The notes beneath the pieces are model-generated. The model made no database searches and was not told the DNA's origin. It worked only from the letters and a program-made list of their open reading frames with translations. A program made the position numbers and the translations under genes. From Antarcticimicrobium luteum (GTDB lineage: Bacteria; Pseudomonadota; Alphaproteobacteria; Rhodobacterales; Rhodobacteraceae), in contig NZ_SMUV01000071.1 of NCBI RefSeq assembly GCF_004358185.1, positions 62,001 to 126,000 of the forward strand: 64,000 nt of DNA, written 5' to 3'. Shown here in pieces: positions 44,309 through 51,976 of this stretch; position 1 is the stretch's first letter; each line of letters opens with the position of its first letter.

Positions 44309-44424
44309 TCCCCTTCCGCGCGAGGAGCGCGGGCGCCGCGTAAACATCAGGCCCGGAATACGAAAAACCATGGATTTCCCGCTTGACCCGCCCCGCCGAA
44401 CCCCCTAAATGCGCTCTCACCCGT

Positions 44425-44501
44425 GGCGGAGTAGCTCAGTTGGTTAGAGCAGCGGAATCATAATCCGCGTGTCGGGGGTTCAAGTCCCTCCTCCGCTACC
44501 A
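44425..44501 (+). tRNA. tRNA-Met (anticodon CAT), elongator
   Basis: Cloverleaf of 77 bases with encoded CCA. The acceptor arms are GGCGGAG / CTCCGCT, the anticodon loop ATCATAA gives CAT, and the T-loop reads GGTTCAAGTCC. The sequence matches the alphaproteobacterial elongator tRNA-Met form as I know it; a tRNA-Ile with modified CAT cannot be excluded. It forms the left edge of the decayed island. Confidence 0.92.
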
Positions 44502-44772
44502 CTATTTCCTCAGTGAAATCAGCAACTTCCTCCTATGTGGGGTTTTCTGCCGGGCTGCGAAACGCGTTCCGGGGTGGCGCCGGGGTGGCAGAATGACGCT
44601 ACTGCATTAATCGCTCCATCATCCCAGTGTGATCATCTTCAGCGACGGCTTGTTCGGCAAGACAATAGAGAGCCTGCGAATTTTTCGATTTTCTCTCCCA
44701 AATCGTCTCAAGACGTTTCCGCCCGCCCGGGAGCAGACCGACCTCTTTTCTGCATCGCACAAGGAGATCAAA

Positions 44773-44979
44773 ATGCACCCTGCACACCCCCACAAGGACA
44801 GCCTCGTCCGGGTTTCCACGCTCGTCGAAATGCTCCAGCGCTCTCGCGCCAGCATATATCGAGACATCAATCGCGGCGTCTTTCCCAAGCCCCTGAAGCT
44901 TGGCAATTCGTCTCGCTGGCGCTTGGCTGAAGTCGAAGCCTACATTGAGTGTTGCGCTGAAGATCGCGACCACGACTGA
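44773..44979 (+). CDS. AlpA family phage/island regulator
   Basis: 68 residues with a MerR-like helix-turn-helix: RVSTLVEMLQRSRASIYRDI then FPKPLKLGNSSRWRLAEVEAYI. AlpA proteins activate integrase or excision genes of prophages and islands. The start at 44773 has a perfect AAGGAG. Its end overlaps convergently with the unknown gene at 44940-45503 by 40 bases. Confidence 0.85.
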   Translation: MHPAHPHKDSLVRVSTLVEMLQRSRASIYRDINRGVFPKPLKLGNSSRWRLAEVEAYIECCAEDRDHD

Positions 44980-45503
44980 CCGCTCTGTTGGCGATCCGAA
45001 CAACTGAATGTCCCGGGTCGCGCAGACGGCCCGGGATGGTGTACCTCGATCAATCTTTGCCGGTCCGAGCCGTCGTTCAGATGGGCGGAAAAGGCGGGAT
45101 AGTGATCCCGTCGCGACCGAAACCTGAACGAGCTCAGGATCCGTACAAAAAAAACCAGGGTCTGCGCGATATCCGCGAGCTGCGCGGCATGCCATTGAAG
45201 CCCTGCATCGAGGTCGGTGCCCACGTAGGCCCCCTCAATCTCGACGCCCGGTTCGCCGATATTCGCGATGAGATCATCAGGAAGCTTGTGCAGAACCTTC
45301 GTGAGTTCACAGGTTTCATCTTCCCTGGCGCTCTCATCAGACAAAGCCCGAAGGCGCGGAGTAATGGACGCCTCCGGATCTGCTTGCACCTGGCGAAAAA
45401 TCCGATCGAGGCTGTCGCCATGCCGGTCGAGGTAAGACCGAAGACGGCGTAGCGCGGCGCTCGCGAGAAGTGCCGCTGCACTTGGACGTATGACGTGGTT
45501 CAT
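44940..45503 (-). CDS. unknown island protein
   Basis: 187 residues, not recognised. The first ~125 residues look like a folded helical domain (SAAALLASAALRRLRSYLDR; ALSDESAREDETCELTKVLHKLPDDL). The tail after LSSFRFRSRRDHY is rich in Ser, Arg and His and may be read through a frameshift. Probably last gene of a three-gene minus-strand operon. AGAGG precedes the start at 45503. Confidence 0.45.
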   Translation of the reverse strand: MNHVIRPSAAALLASAALRRLRSYLDRHGDSLDRIFRQVQADPEASITPRLRALSDESAREDETCELTKVLHKLPDDLIANIGEPGVEIEGAYVGTDLDAGLQWHAAQLADIAQTLVFFVRILSSFRFRSRRDHYPAFSAHLNDGSDRQRLIEVHHPGPSARPGTFSCSDRQQSGQSWSRSSAQHSM

Positions 45504-45564
45504 GTTCAGAACCTCTTCGCGACCAGCCGTGAATTGTTTTCGAGTTCCGGGATTTCCCGGCTGC

Positions 45565-46146
45565 TCAGGAGGTGTTTTCGGTTTCTCTTTGTCGGCAGAA
45601 ATCCGGAACAAGGTTCGACCACGGACGTTCCGCGCCCGCTTTACTTAGTAAAAGCAAGGGGTACGGGCCTGGAAGGCATGGCCCTGCCACGATATCGGGC
45701 GGGCGCGCGCGATCCCAGTCCGGACGGACCACGGCGAGGTTCTTGGAGACGTACTCGCCGCTCTCGATGCGCTTGTAGAAGCAAGGGAGGTCGCTTTGGA
45801 CCGACTGCGCGCTGAGCAAGAGGTTCGCAAGAGGATCTGAAGATAGGGCCCTGCCCATATCGCCGAAGTCAGGATCATGGTAGCCGTCGAAGACAGGACG
45901 AAACCCCAAGGTTTCATTCGCAACCTCTCGGCACAGAACATCCCGCACGGCTTGCAATGCCCCATCAGCATCTTGGCCGAAAAGGCGACCGTCGCGTATC
46001 GCCGCCAGGCACCTTCTGATGAATGATGCCTCTCTTGCGCTGCAAGCGATCTGAGCTCCATTGATCGCGGTGGAAAATGAACGGGCTCTTGTGCAGGTTT
46101 CCGCGATCAGATCTTCGAGAGTGGTCTGGTGTTGAATCGATAACAT
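45565..46146 (-). CDS. unknown island protein
   Basis: 193 residues, not recognised. Begins SIQHQTTLEDLIAETCTRAR, mixed charge, with no membrane segment. AAAGGAC precedes the ATG at 46146. In the middle of the three-gene minus-strand set; all three products are acidic-to-neutral, soluble and of similar style, suggesting one accessory function. Confidence 0.55.
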   Translation of the reverse strand: MLSIQHQTTLEDLIAETCTRARSFSTAINGAQIACSAREASFIRRCLAAIRDGRLFGQDADGALQAVRDVLCREVANETLGFRPVFDGYHDPDFGDMGRALSSDPLANLLLSAQSVQSDLPCFYKRIESGEYVSKNLAVVRPDWDRARPPDIVAGPCLPGPYPLLLLSKAGAERPWSNLVPDFCRQRETENTS

Positions 46147-46221
46147 GGACTGTCCTTTCTTGGACGAGACCGCAGAATGCCGCCTCTTCAAACCCGGCCT
46201 CGTCAGGGGCCGGAACCAGGA

Positions 46222-46620
46222 TCAGTCGTCGTATTGGAAGTCCGCTCCCCGACGCTGGTTGATCTGCTCAAGCAGGTCGCGAAATCTGTCGGTGAGAAGA
46301 CACAGTTCGTGAACCACGGGATCACATGGGCTCAACTTGGTAAACTGGGCCGCCTCCTCAGAGTCCAGGTCGCTGGCCCTGTCGAGGTTGAGAAGTCGAC
46401 CAAATGCAGCCAGCTCATGCAGATGCCGGTCCTGTAAATCGGCGGTCAGGTCGACCCGGAACATCAGCTGGATGCACCGGGATTCCCATTTTGCCCCCCC
46501 AAGCAGAGACGCGGCGGCCGTCAGTGCCGCGCCGTGGTCGCGAAAATATCTTCGAACCAAATCAAGCGACGTATTCGAAGTCGGCATTTGGCCCGATCGC
46601 GGATTCTGGATATCAAACAT
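46222..46620 (-). CDS. unknown island protein
   Basis: 132 residues, not recognised. DLVRRYFRDHGAALTAAASLLGG and ELAAFGRLLNLDRASDLDSEEA are helical; PVVHELCLLTDRFRDLLEQI ends the chain. AAGGAA lies before the ATG at 46620; a TTG at 46662 with GGAGG eleven bases upstream is an alternative. First sizable gene of the minus-strand set. Confidence 0.55.
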   Translation of the reverse strand: MFDIQNPRSGQMPTSNTSLDLVRRYFRDHGAALTAAASLLGGAKWESRCIQLMFRVDLTADLQDRHLHELAAFGRLLNLDRASDLDSEEAAQFTKLSPCDPVVHELCLLTDRFRDLLEQINQRRGADFQYDD

Positions 46621-46681
46621 GTTGGATTTCCTTGAAATCGCTGCCCTTCCTGGCAGCGTCAATCCACCGTGTTTCCTCCTT

Positions 46682-46774
46682 TCAATTGGTGGCCCGGGCC
46701 AGCGGCTCTTTGAGCAGCAAGAGATGATTGCAAAGCCATTGTTCCCGTGTTTCGTGATCCTTTTGAACCCGCAT
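46682..46774 (-). CDS. possible short ORF ahead of the unknown operon
   Basis: An open frame reads 30 residues from the ATG at 46774 (RVQKDHETREQWLCNHLLLL) to a stop at 46682, and stays open upstream without an ATG to about 46930. A GGAGG follows its stop. Natural-looking composition, but no family and a poor ribosome site. The rest of 46621-46989 shows nothing I can name. Confidence 0.25.
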   Translation of the reverse strand: MRVQKDHETREQWLCNHLLLLKEPLARATN

Positions 46775-46989
46775 CGGCACCGCTATCTCCAACTCATGAA
46801 TCTCGCGCCTTCCCCGATCGAATTGAGCAATTTTCCCCGAAACGGCGGCGATTGACGGAAGTTGAAGCGATCCGCGGAAAATGTTGTGAAAGGGATAATT
46901 CCATCCCGTGCGGGTGATGTTGTTCCGTTCTCAACACGCCTCGGAAACACGGGAAATAACAGTATGGAGCAGAAATGGGCGGAACAGAG

Positions 46990-47297
46990 TCAGAGGATCA
47001 GTTCCGTCGTGACCGTGCGTCGCCGCTCGACGAAATCCTCGAATTCCGCGGCGGCCTTCAGCCCTTCCGAACGGTCGTAATGACGCCCAGTGATGCTTTC
47101 GTCCACGTGCCTGAGAAGCGTCTTCGCGGCATATGCACCGCCGATCAGGTTCTCTGATGCTTCGGTGGCGACATTGTCGCGTAGCCGATGGATCGGGATA
47201 CGAACCCCGAACTCCCGTTCGGTGAGGTTACCCGTCAACCGCCCAAGATGCTTCGACGTGATCGCGTCGGGCTTGCCTCTGGAACGTCTCATCCGGA
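46990..47297 (-). pseudogene. tyrosine recombinase (integrase), C-terminal remnant
   Basis: About 100 residues match the end of a phage-type integrase: IHRLRDNVATEASE resembles box II around the HxLR arginine, and TLLRHVDESITGRHYDR is the final histidine-tyrosine region. The N-terminal ~two thirds are missing, replaced upstream by the methylase fragment. Hence a dead integrase, possibly the one that brought in the island. Confidence 0.65.
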
Positions 47298-47340
47298 ACG
47301 TGCAATTCTGCGCATTAAAAAGACCGGGAGAATCAGGATC

Positions 47341-47571
47341 ATGAACGCAGTCAAGATCGAGGAAGCCGTCTCCGACCTCGCCGGGCAGCTTTTCGACGCC
47401 GCCGAGTTCCCGTTCGCCTTCCTGGCCGCCTTCGGCAACAAGGAGGCGACGATCAAGCGTCTCCGGGCCGGCAACACCAACAAGTCCGACGTCGGTGGCG
47501 TCCTCCAGCGCAACAACATCCACATCGCCGTAGCCGAACTGACCTGCCCCCCGCGAAATCCCTCACCATGA
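47341..47571 (+). pseudogene. MmeI-like class I DNA methyltransferase, N-terminal remnant
   Basis: 76 residues from ATG 47341: EEAVSDLAGQLFDAAEFPFA, then NKEATIKRLRAGNTNKSD and GGVLQRNNIHIAV. This is the opening of the large class I SAM-dependent DNA methyltransferases of MmeI type, which run to about 900 residues or more. It breaks off at 47571, so the gene is truncated. GGGAGA precedes the start. Confidence 0.6.
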
Positions 47572-47639
47572 TGTAGAGTCTGCGCCAGCCGCGAAGGGGG
47601 CATCCAAACATGCACCACCGTTCTCATCGAACTCCGCCG

Positions 47640-47705
47640 CCACGAAATACGCGCCGGCCGTCTTCAGGATCTCACTGGCGGTGCAAAGTTCGATGACCGC
47701 GGCGG
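47640..47705 (-). pseudogene. IS3 family OrfA remnant
   Basis: The minus strand reads SEILKTAGAYFVAAEFDENG, like the ANEILKTASAYFAAAEL end of IS3-family OrfA proteins. Only ~20 residues match, between the methylase fragment and the RTX gene. Confidence 0.45.
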
Positions 47706-47711
47706 CGCGCG

Positions 47712-50393
47712 TCAGAACAGGAAATCCCCCGGGTCGAGATGCTTGGGCAGCACCCCGTCAAGGTGAATCTCCCCCGCGCCGGTGTCGATGAGAGTATCCC
47801 CGCCAACACGGCTGATCCGCAGATCGTCATAGTCAAGCTTCAACCCGCTGAGGTCGATCTTGTCCCGGCCGGGGTCAAAGTCGCGGATCGTGTCGATGCC
47901 GTGTTTGCGCCCGAAAACAAAGACGTCGGCGCCGCCACCGCCGATCAGAACATCATCGCCCTTGCCGCCGTCGAGGATATCCGCGCCGCCTTTCGCCTTC
48001 AGAACGTCATTTCCGCCGCCGCCTTCGAGCCGGTCATCGCCCTTTCCACTGATCAGCCGGTCGCGCCCGGCGTCGCCTTTCAGGATGTTGTCGCCCTTGC
48101 GGTCTTTCAACAGGTCGTTGCCGGCCCCGCCCAAGAGGCGATCATTGCCCGCGTCTCCGAAGAGCCGGTCGTTGCCCTTGCCGCCGTCGAGGATATCCGT
48201 ACCGCCTTTCGCCTTCAGAACGTCATTTCCGCCGCCGCCTTCGAGCCGGTCATCGCCCTTGCCGCCCTTCAGGAGATCGGCACCGCTACCGCCGATCAGC
48301 TTGTCATTGCCACTGCCGCCGTCCAACGTATCGCTGCCACGTCCGCCTTTCAGGACGTCCTTGCCGCCCAAGCCTTTGACAGTATCGTCGCCGCCAAGCG
48401 CGTTGATCCTGTCGGCTTTTCGGGTGCCCTTGAGGTCATCATCGCCCTCGGTTGGGGTGTCGCCCGACGTTGGTGGACTGCCGCCATCAATCACGGTGCC
48501 CGCGATTTCGGAGGTGCCCAGGGTTACATTTCTGCCGGAGACATCCGTCAGTACAACCTTCCAGCCTTCGCCGCCCTCAGAGAAGCCATCGGCCAGAACC
48601 GGGATCAGGATGCGTGCCGCATTTCCGTCCGCATCGCCAGGAGCCAAGGTTACTGTTCCGCTCGTCGGAGCACCGAAATCCTCTGCCGAGACGGACGACC
48701 CGTCCCGACCTTTCAATTGCCACGAAACACTTGCCTCGTCCTCAATCACTCCGATCCGGGCGATTGTGAAGGCCAGGTCTGTGCCCTCGGACACTTCTCC
48801 ACCGCCGTAGACATAAACCAATCCTTTGGCGACATCTGCAACACCCGAGCCGCCGACCGAAAGGACCGCCTCGCGATCACCGGCGTCACCACCGGCGCCG
48901 CCACTGCCATCCGCACCCACTGCCCCGACTACTCCATCGGCTCCCGTTTTCTCAGGGTCGATGTCTGGAACGTCCTCACTGGTGTAAACATGTGAATAAC
49001 CTCCTTCGAGAAACGCCCACAGTGGTTCGGGGTCAAACCCGGTGGTTCCAGCAGTAGCACCACCGCCACGGAGGAATTCATCGCCGCTGCCACCAACCCC
49101 CCAGACCGAATAGCTTGGCCGTTGGTCGACCCCACCGGTCCCACCGCTGCTGTCACCGCCCACGCCACCTTCGCCGCCAAAGCCGCCATTACCCGCCTTC
49201 AGATCACCAAGATCCCCAGCGAAAGCGCCGCTAATCTCGCCGGAATTTCGAACAAAGGTGGCTGTGCCTCCGATACCCCCGGTGCCGCTATTCCCTCCGG
49301 ATCCTCCGCGCCCTCCGTCGCCACCATCGCCCCCGCCAGTGGTGACGTAACTCCAATAAGGTTTGTGGAAAAAATAGGCCGGCGCCCCGTCAATGACGTC
49401 TCTGGGATCGCCCGTGGGACTCCATGTCACGATGTCATAGGATTCCCATTCGATCCCGCCGTCAGCGCCATCGCCGCCAACACTTGCCCCGCCGCTTCCA
49501 CCGCGCCCGCCAAAGCCGCCGGTGCCCCCGACGATGTCTCCCAAGACAACGATTTCGCCCGAAGGGAGCCGACCTCCAAATGCGACATCCAAGAGTGTCA
49601 ACGTTCCGTGATTTTCTATGACACTTGCATCACCGCCCGTGCCACCTGTTCCGCCATCTCCTCCGCGGCCACCAGTTCCGCCATCTCCACCGTCTCCTGC
49701 AAACGGTTCTGCTCCGGAGTTTTCAACTGGACCGCAGGAATATTTGAAACTCGCCGCATTGAATGGCACAGGTATCGTAGCAGCGTTGTCGTCGACTTCG
49801 CCGTCGCCGCCCCGCGATACGCCGCCAAATCCGCCAGTACCGCCGGTCGCGCCCTTCTGGCCAGATGAACTAACGTCGCCAAAGCCTACACGCTCGAGCG
49901 TCAGCGCGCCGAAATTCAGGATTGAGGCGGCAGAGGACCGAGCTTGCTCGATTGCATTTCCACCATCCTCCCCCGCACCGCCCTCGTCTCCGTCAGCGCC
50001 ATCGTGACCTTCGAACGGAATCTCGGGCGAGTCGCTGCCCCCGGTTCCCCATGTGCCATAGGGAAAGCCAATGCCCCCCACTTCCTCTGTACCGCCTATC
50101 AAGTCGACGTTGCAGAGCGTCAGGTTGCCCCCTTCCGCGATGGTGAAGTTCTTCCCGCTGTCCGCCCTGATGACAACGTCAGAGATTCCATCACCGTCGT
50201 GGTCCCCATCGATGATAACCGGACCGCCCTCAGCCGTGATCTGGAATTGTTCAGAATGGACCACTTCCCGCACACCGTCCGCGAAACGGATCTTGTCTTC
50301 ACCCGCTCTGCCTTTTGCCAGTTCTATTGCCTCTCTAAGCGTAAGCCCGTCATCGGGGTCGCCCGACCCAGTCGTTACAGTAAAGGTGGCCAT
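47712..50393 (-). CDS. large RTX/calcium-binding secreted protein with beta-helix and Gly-rich regions
   Basis: 893 residues. The N-terminus VTTGSGDPDDGLTLREAIEL and DKIRFADGV are the opening of right-handed beta-helix proteins. Residues ~115-530 are Gly-rich tandem GG-x blocks (PE_PGRS-like style) broken by unique stretches. A Calx-beta-like segment precedes about 17 RTX nonapeptides (GGxGxDxLx type). The C-terminus DVFVFGRKHGIDTIRDFDPG is the usual end region of type I secreted proteins, so no N-terminal signal is needed. No ABC/HlyD secretion genes lie nearby. The start at 50393 is preceded by ten Gs. Adhesin or surface protein likely. Confidence 0.8.
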   Translation of the reverse strand: MATFTVTTGSGDPDDGLTLREAIELAKGRAGEDKIRFADGVREVVHSEQFQITAEGGPVIIDGDHDGDGISDVVIRADSGKNFTIAEGGNLTLCNVDLIGGTEEVGGIGFPYGTWGTGGSDSPEIPFEGHDGADGDEGGAGEDGGNAIEQARSSAASILNFGALTLERVGFGDVSSSGQKGATGGTGGFGGVSRGGDGEVDDNAATIPVPFNAASFKYSCGPVENSGAEPFAGDGGDGGTGGRGGDGGTGGTGGDASVIENHGTLTLLDVAFGGRLPSGEIVVLGDIVGGTGGFGGRGGSGGASVGGDGADGGIEWESYDIVTWSPTGDPRDVIDGAPAYFFHKPYWSYVTTGGGDGGDGGRGGSGGNSGTGGIGGTATFVRNSGEISGAFAGDLGDLKAGNGGFGGEGGVGGDSSGGTGGVDQRPSYSVWGVGGSGDEFLRGGGATAGTTGFDPEPLWAFLEGGYSHVYTSEDVPDIDPEKTGADGVVGAVGADGSGGAGGDAGDREAVLSVGGSGVADVAKGLVYVYGGGEVSEGTDLAFTIARIGVIEDEASVSWQLKGRDGSSVSAEDFGAPTSGTVTLAPGDADGNAARILIPVLADGFSEGGEGWKVVLTDVSGRNVTLGTSEIAGTVIDGGSPPTSGDTPTEGDDDLKGTRKADRINALGGDDTVKGLGGKDVLKGGRGSDTLDGGSGNDKLIGGSGADLLKGGKGDDRLEGGGGNDVLKAKGGTDILDGGKGNDRLFGDAGNDRLLGGAGNDLLKDRKGDNILKGDAGRDRLISGKGDDRLEGGGGNDVLKAKGGADILDGGKGDDVLIGGGGADVFVFGRKHGIDTIRDFDPGRDKIDLSGLKLDYDDLRISRVGGDTLIDTGAGEIHLDGVLPKHLDPGDFLF
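47958..48260 (-). repeat. 87-base near-identical direct repeat inside the RTX region
   Basis: 47958-48044 and 48174-48260 differ at only two bases that I can see. The offset of 216 bases equals 72 residues, exactly eight RTX nonapeptides, as expected for a duplicated repeat block. Confidence 0.8.
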
Positions 50394-50399
50394 ATTCGT

Positions 50400-50409
50400 C
50401 CCCCCCCCC
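50400..50409 (-). promoter_or_regulatory. G10 homopolymer in the RTX gene leader
   Basis: Ten consecutive Gs on the coding strand, ending six bases before the ATG and occupying the ribosome-binding position. Length change by slippage would alter the Shine-Dalgarno spacing, so on/off or graded expression is possible. Confidence 0.6.
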
Positions 50410-50508
50410 TTGACGAGTGCGCTACAATCCCTTCGGGCCGCACAATGCTCTTGATCAGCCCCATCTAAGTGGTCCAGTTTGAACCAGACTGCATAATTGG
50501 CCTTATTT

Positions 50509-50665
50509 CTATCGTACGTAGGTTTCCGGGCCTGGTGGTCGGTAGCCCAGAGCGCTGTGGGGCCGTTTCGCGTTGTAGTGTTTCCTCCATTGTTCGATAA
50601 GGATTTGTGCCTCCCGCAAGCTGTTGAAGACTTCGCCATTGAGCAGTTCATCCCGGAGGAGGGTC
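50509..50665 (-). pseudogene. IS3 family transposase (OrfB), C-terminal remnant
   Basis: About 50 residues: RDELLNGEVFNSLREAQILI and HYNAKRPHSALGYRPP are the standard end of IS3-type integrase-domain transposases. The frame is open further upstream to 50721 but that part does not match. The catalytic DDE residues are lost. Confidence 0.75.
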
Positions 50666-50724
50666 GTGTCTCGGAAGTGGTGGAAATTCGAAGGTGGCGT
50701 AATCTCCGGGTGAACTGACACCTA

Positions 50725-51125
50725 CCCGACCGGCGGCTGCAACCGCCGCCGCCCTCTTCCCCAACAGCTTCGGCCCCGACGGCCTGCCGAAGGGGTGGGA
50801 GGTGGGAGAGGTGGGCGATCTGATCACGCTTCAACGTGGCTTCGACCTCCCCAAGAAAAATCGACAGGATGGCCCTTTCCCGGTTATGGCCGCCGGGGGA
50901 CATCATGGAACTCACAATGAGTTCAAGGTCAAAGAACCCGGCGTTACGACGGGGCGAAGCGGAGTTATCGGCCAAGTCTATCTCGTGACCGGTGATTTCT
51001 GGCCGCTTAACACATCGTTGTGGATTAAGGAATTCAAAGGGTGTTCACCGTATTTCGCATACTTCTTTCTCGGCGCACTGGATCTCGCGGCATTGAATTC
51101 TGGCTCGGCTGTCCCCTCCCTCAGC
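50725..51125 (+). pseudogene. type I restriction specificity subunit (HsdS) remnant
   Basis: The plus strand reads FPNSFGPDGLPKGWEV, then LITLQRGFDLPKKNRQDGPF, GVTTGRSGVIGQVY and DFWPLNTSLWIKE, ending GSAVPSL. This is the central spacer and start of the second recognition domain of an HsdS protein. A frameshift seems to follow near 51125 (the +1 frame continues QLDVPEPECV). No hsdM or hsdR nearby. Confidence 0.65.
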
Positions 51126-51355
51126 TGGACGTGCCGGAGCCAGAGTGCGTCGCTTTTGCATCCGTACGGTTTTTCTGAGACTTCGCTTACCCTCCTATCA
51201 TGTGCGATGGCTCCCACCGAAACATCGAGCCATTCCTCGCCTCGGAGAAGTTCACCCCGACGGTCGGGAACCTCCGGTCAGCACGCGGGAATTTTTTACA
51301 TTGTTGACAGAATCAAAAACATAAATAACGTAATGTATGTAATTGGAGGCGAAGC

Positions 51356-51976
51356 GTGACAACGAAGAGACGATCCCAGAGCGAGCGGCGAGAGCAGACG
51401 CGCAACGCGTTGATCGACGCGACCACCGAGTTGCTCATGGAGCGCGGCATGCAAGGCGCAGCCGTCCAGGAGATCTGCAAGCGCGCCGGCGTGACGACCG
51501 GCGCCATCCAGCACCAGTTCGGCTCGAAGACCGGGCTGATCGCCGAGGTGGTGGAAACCCTGTTCACCTCCTTTGCGGACGATATTCCCGCGATCGGCGA
51601 GGCGGATCTATCGCTCGAAGAGCGCGTCGCGCGCGTCGTCGATCATTATTGGTCGATCTACGGCGGCGAACGGTATTTCGCGGTGCTCGAGATCCTCCTG
51701 GCAACCCGGCATGACCCCTCGCTCATGACGCTGGTCTCGCAATACCGCTCGCGCAACCTCTCCGCGCTCGAGCATCGACTGCTCGTGGAGTTCCCGGATG
51801 TCGACCTGCCGCCTTCAGAATTGAAAGCCACGGTGCAGCGCATGATGGATTACCTGCGCGGCCATGCCCTTCGCCGCCTGTATCAGTCCGACGCAACGCT
51901 GGACCGGCAGGCGCTCGATCATGCCCGCAAGATGGTCCTGACCGAATTTGAACCCAGACAGAAGGCCCGGACATGA
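51356..51976 (+). CDS. TetR family transcriptional regulator
   Basis: 206 residues. Helix-turn-helix: RNALIDATTELLMERGMQGAAVQEICKRAGVTTGAIQHQFGSKTGL. The larger ligand domain follows. GTG start at 51356 with a strong GGAGG seven bases upstream. First gene of the operon with the M19 dipeptidase and TRAP transporter, so probably their regulator. TTGACA at 51304-51309 with TAACGT about 16 bases on may be its promoter, and ACATA/TATGT arms flank that -10. Effector unknown. Confidence 0.86.
   Translation: MTTKRRSQSERREQTRNALIDATTELLMERGMQGAAVQEICKRAGVTTGAIQHQFGSKTGLIAEVVETLFTSFADDIPAIGEADLSLEERVARVVDHYWSIYGGERYFAVLEILLATRHDPSLMTLVSQYRSRNLSALEHRLLVEFPDVDLPPSELKATVQRMMDYLRGHALRRLYQSDATLDRQALDHARKMVLTEFEPRQKART

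Larger units (their letters stand above)
44502..51355. mobile_element. decayed genomic island next to tRNA-Met
   Basis: From the 3' end of tRNA-Met to the promoter of the TetR gene. Contents: AlpA regulator, three unknown small genes, integrase remnant, methylase and HsdS remnants, IS3 transposase remnants and an RTX gene. Overall GC looks lower than in the flanks. I found no duplicate of the tRNA 3' end at the right edge, so the right boundary is approximate. 44502-44772 has no confident gene; a minus-strand open frame ending at 44599 could be a gene remnant. Confidence 0.65.

Noticed and set aside
44599-45195. 198-residue minus-strand frame across AlpA
   Set aside because: Most of it is antisense to the AlpA gene, which has a perfect ribosome site; only its last ~50 residues look natural and could be an unidentified remnant.
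47860-48810. CRISPR-like periodic repeats
   Set aside because: The repeats code for RTX nonapeptides in frame, with a 27-base period and no conserved spacer layout.
44501-51355. Attachment-site duplication of the tRNA-Met 3' end
   Set aside because: I looked for a second copy of the T-arm/acceptor sequence near the right edge and saw none; boundaries remain approximate.
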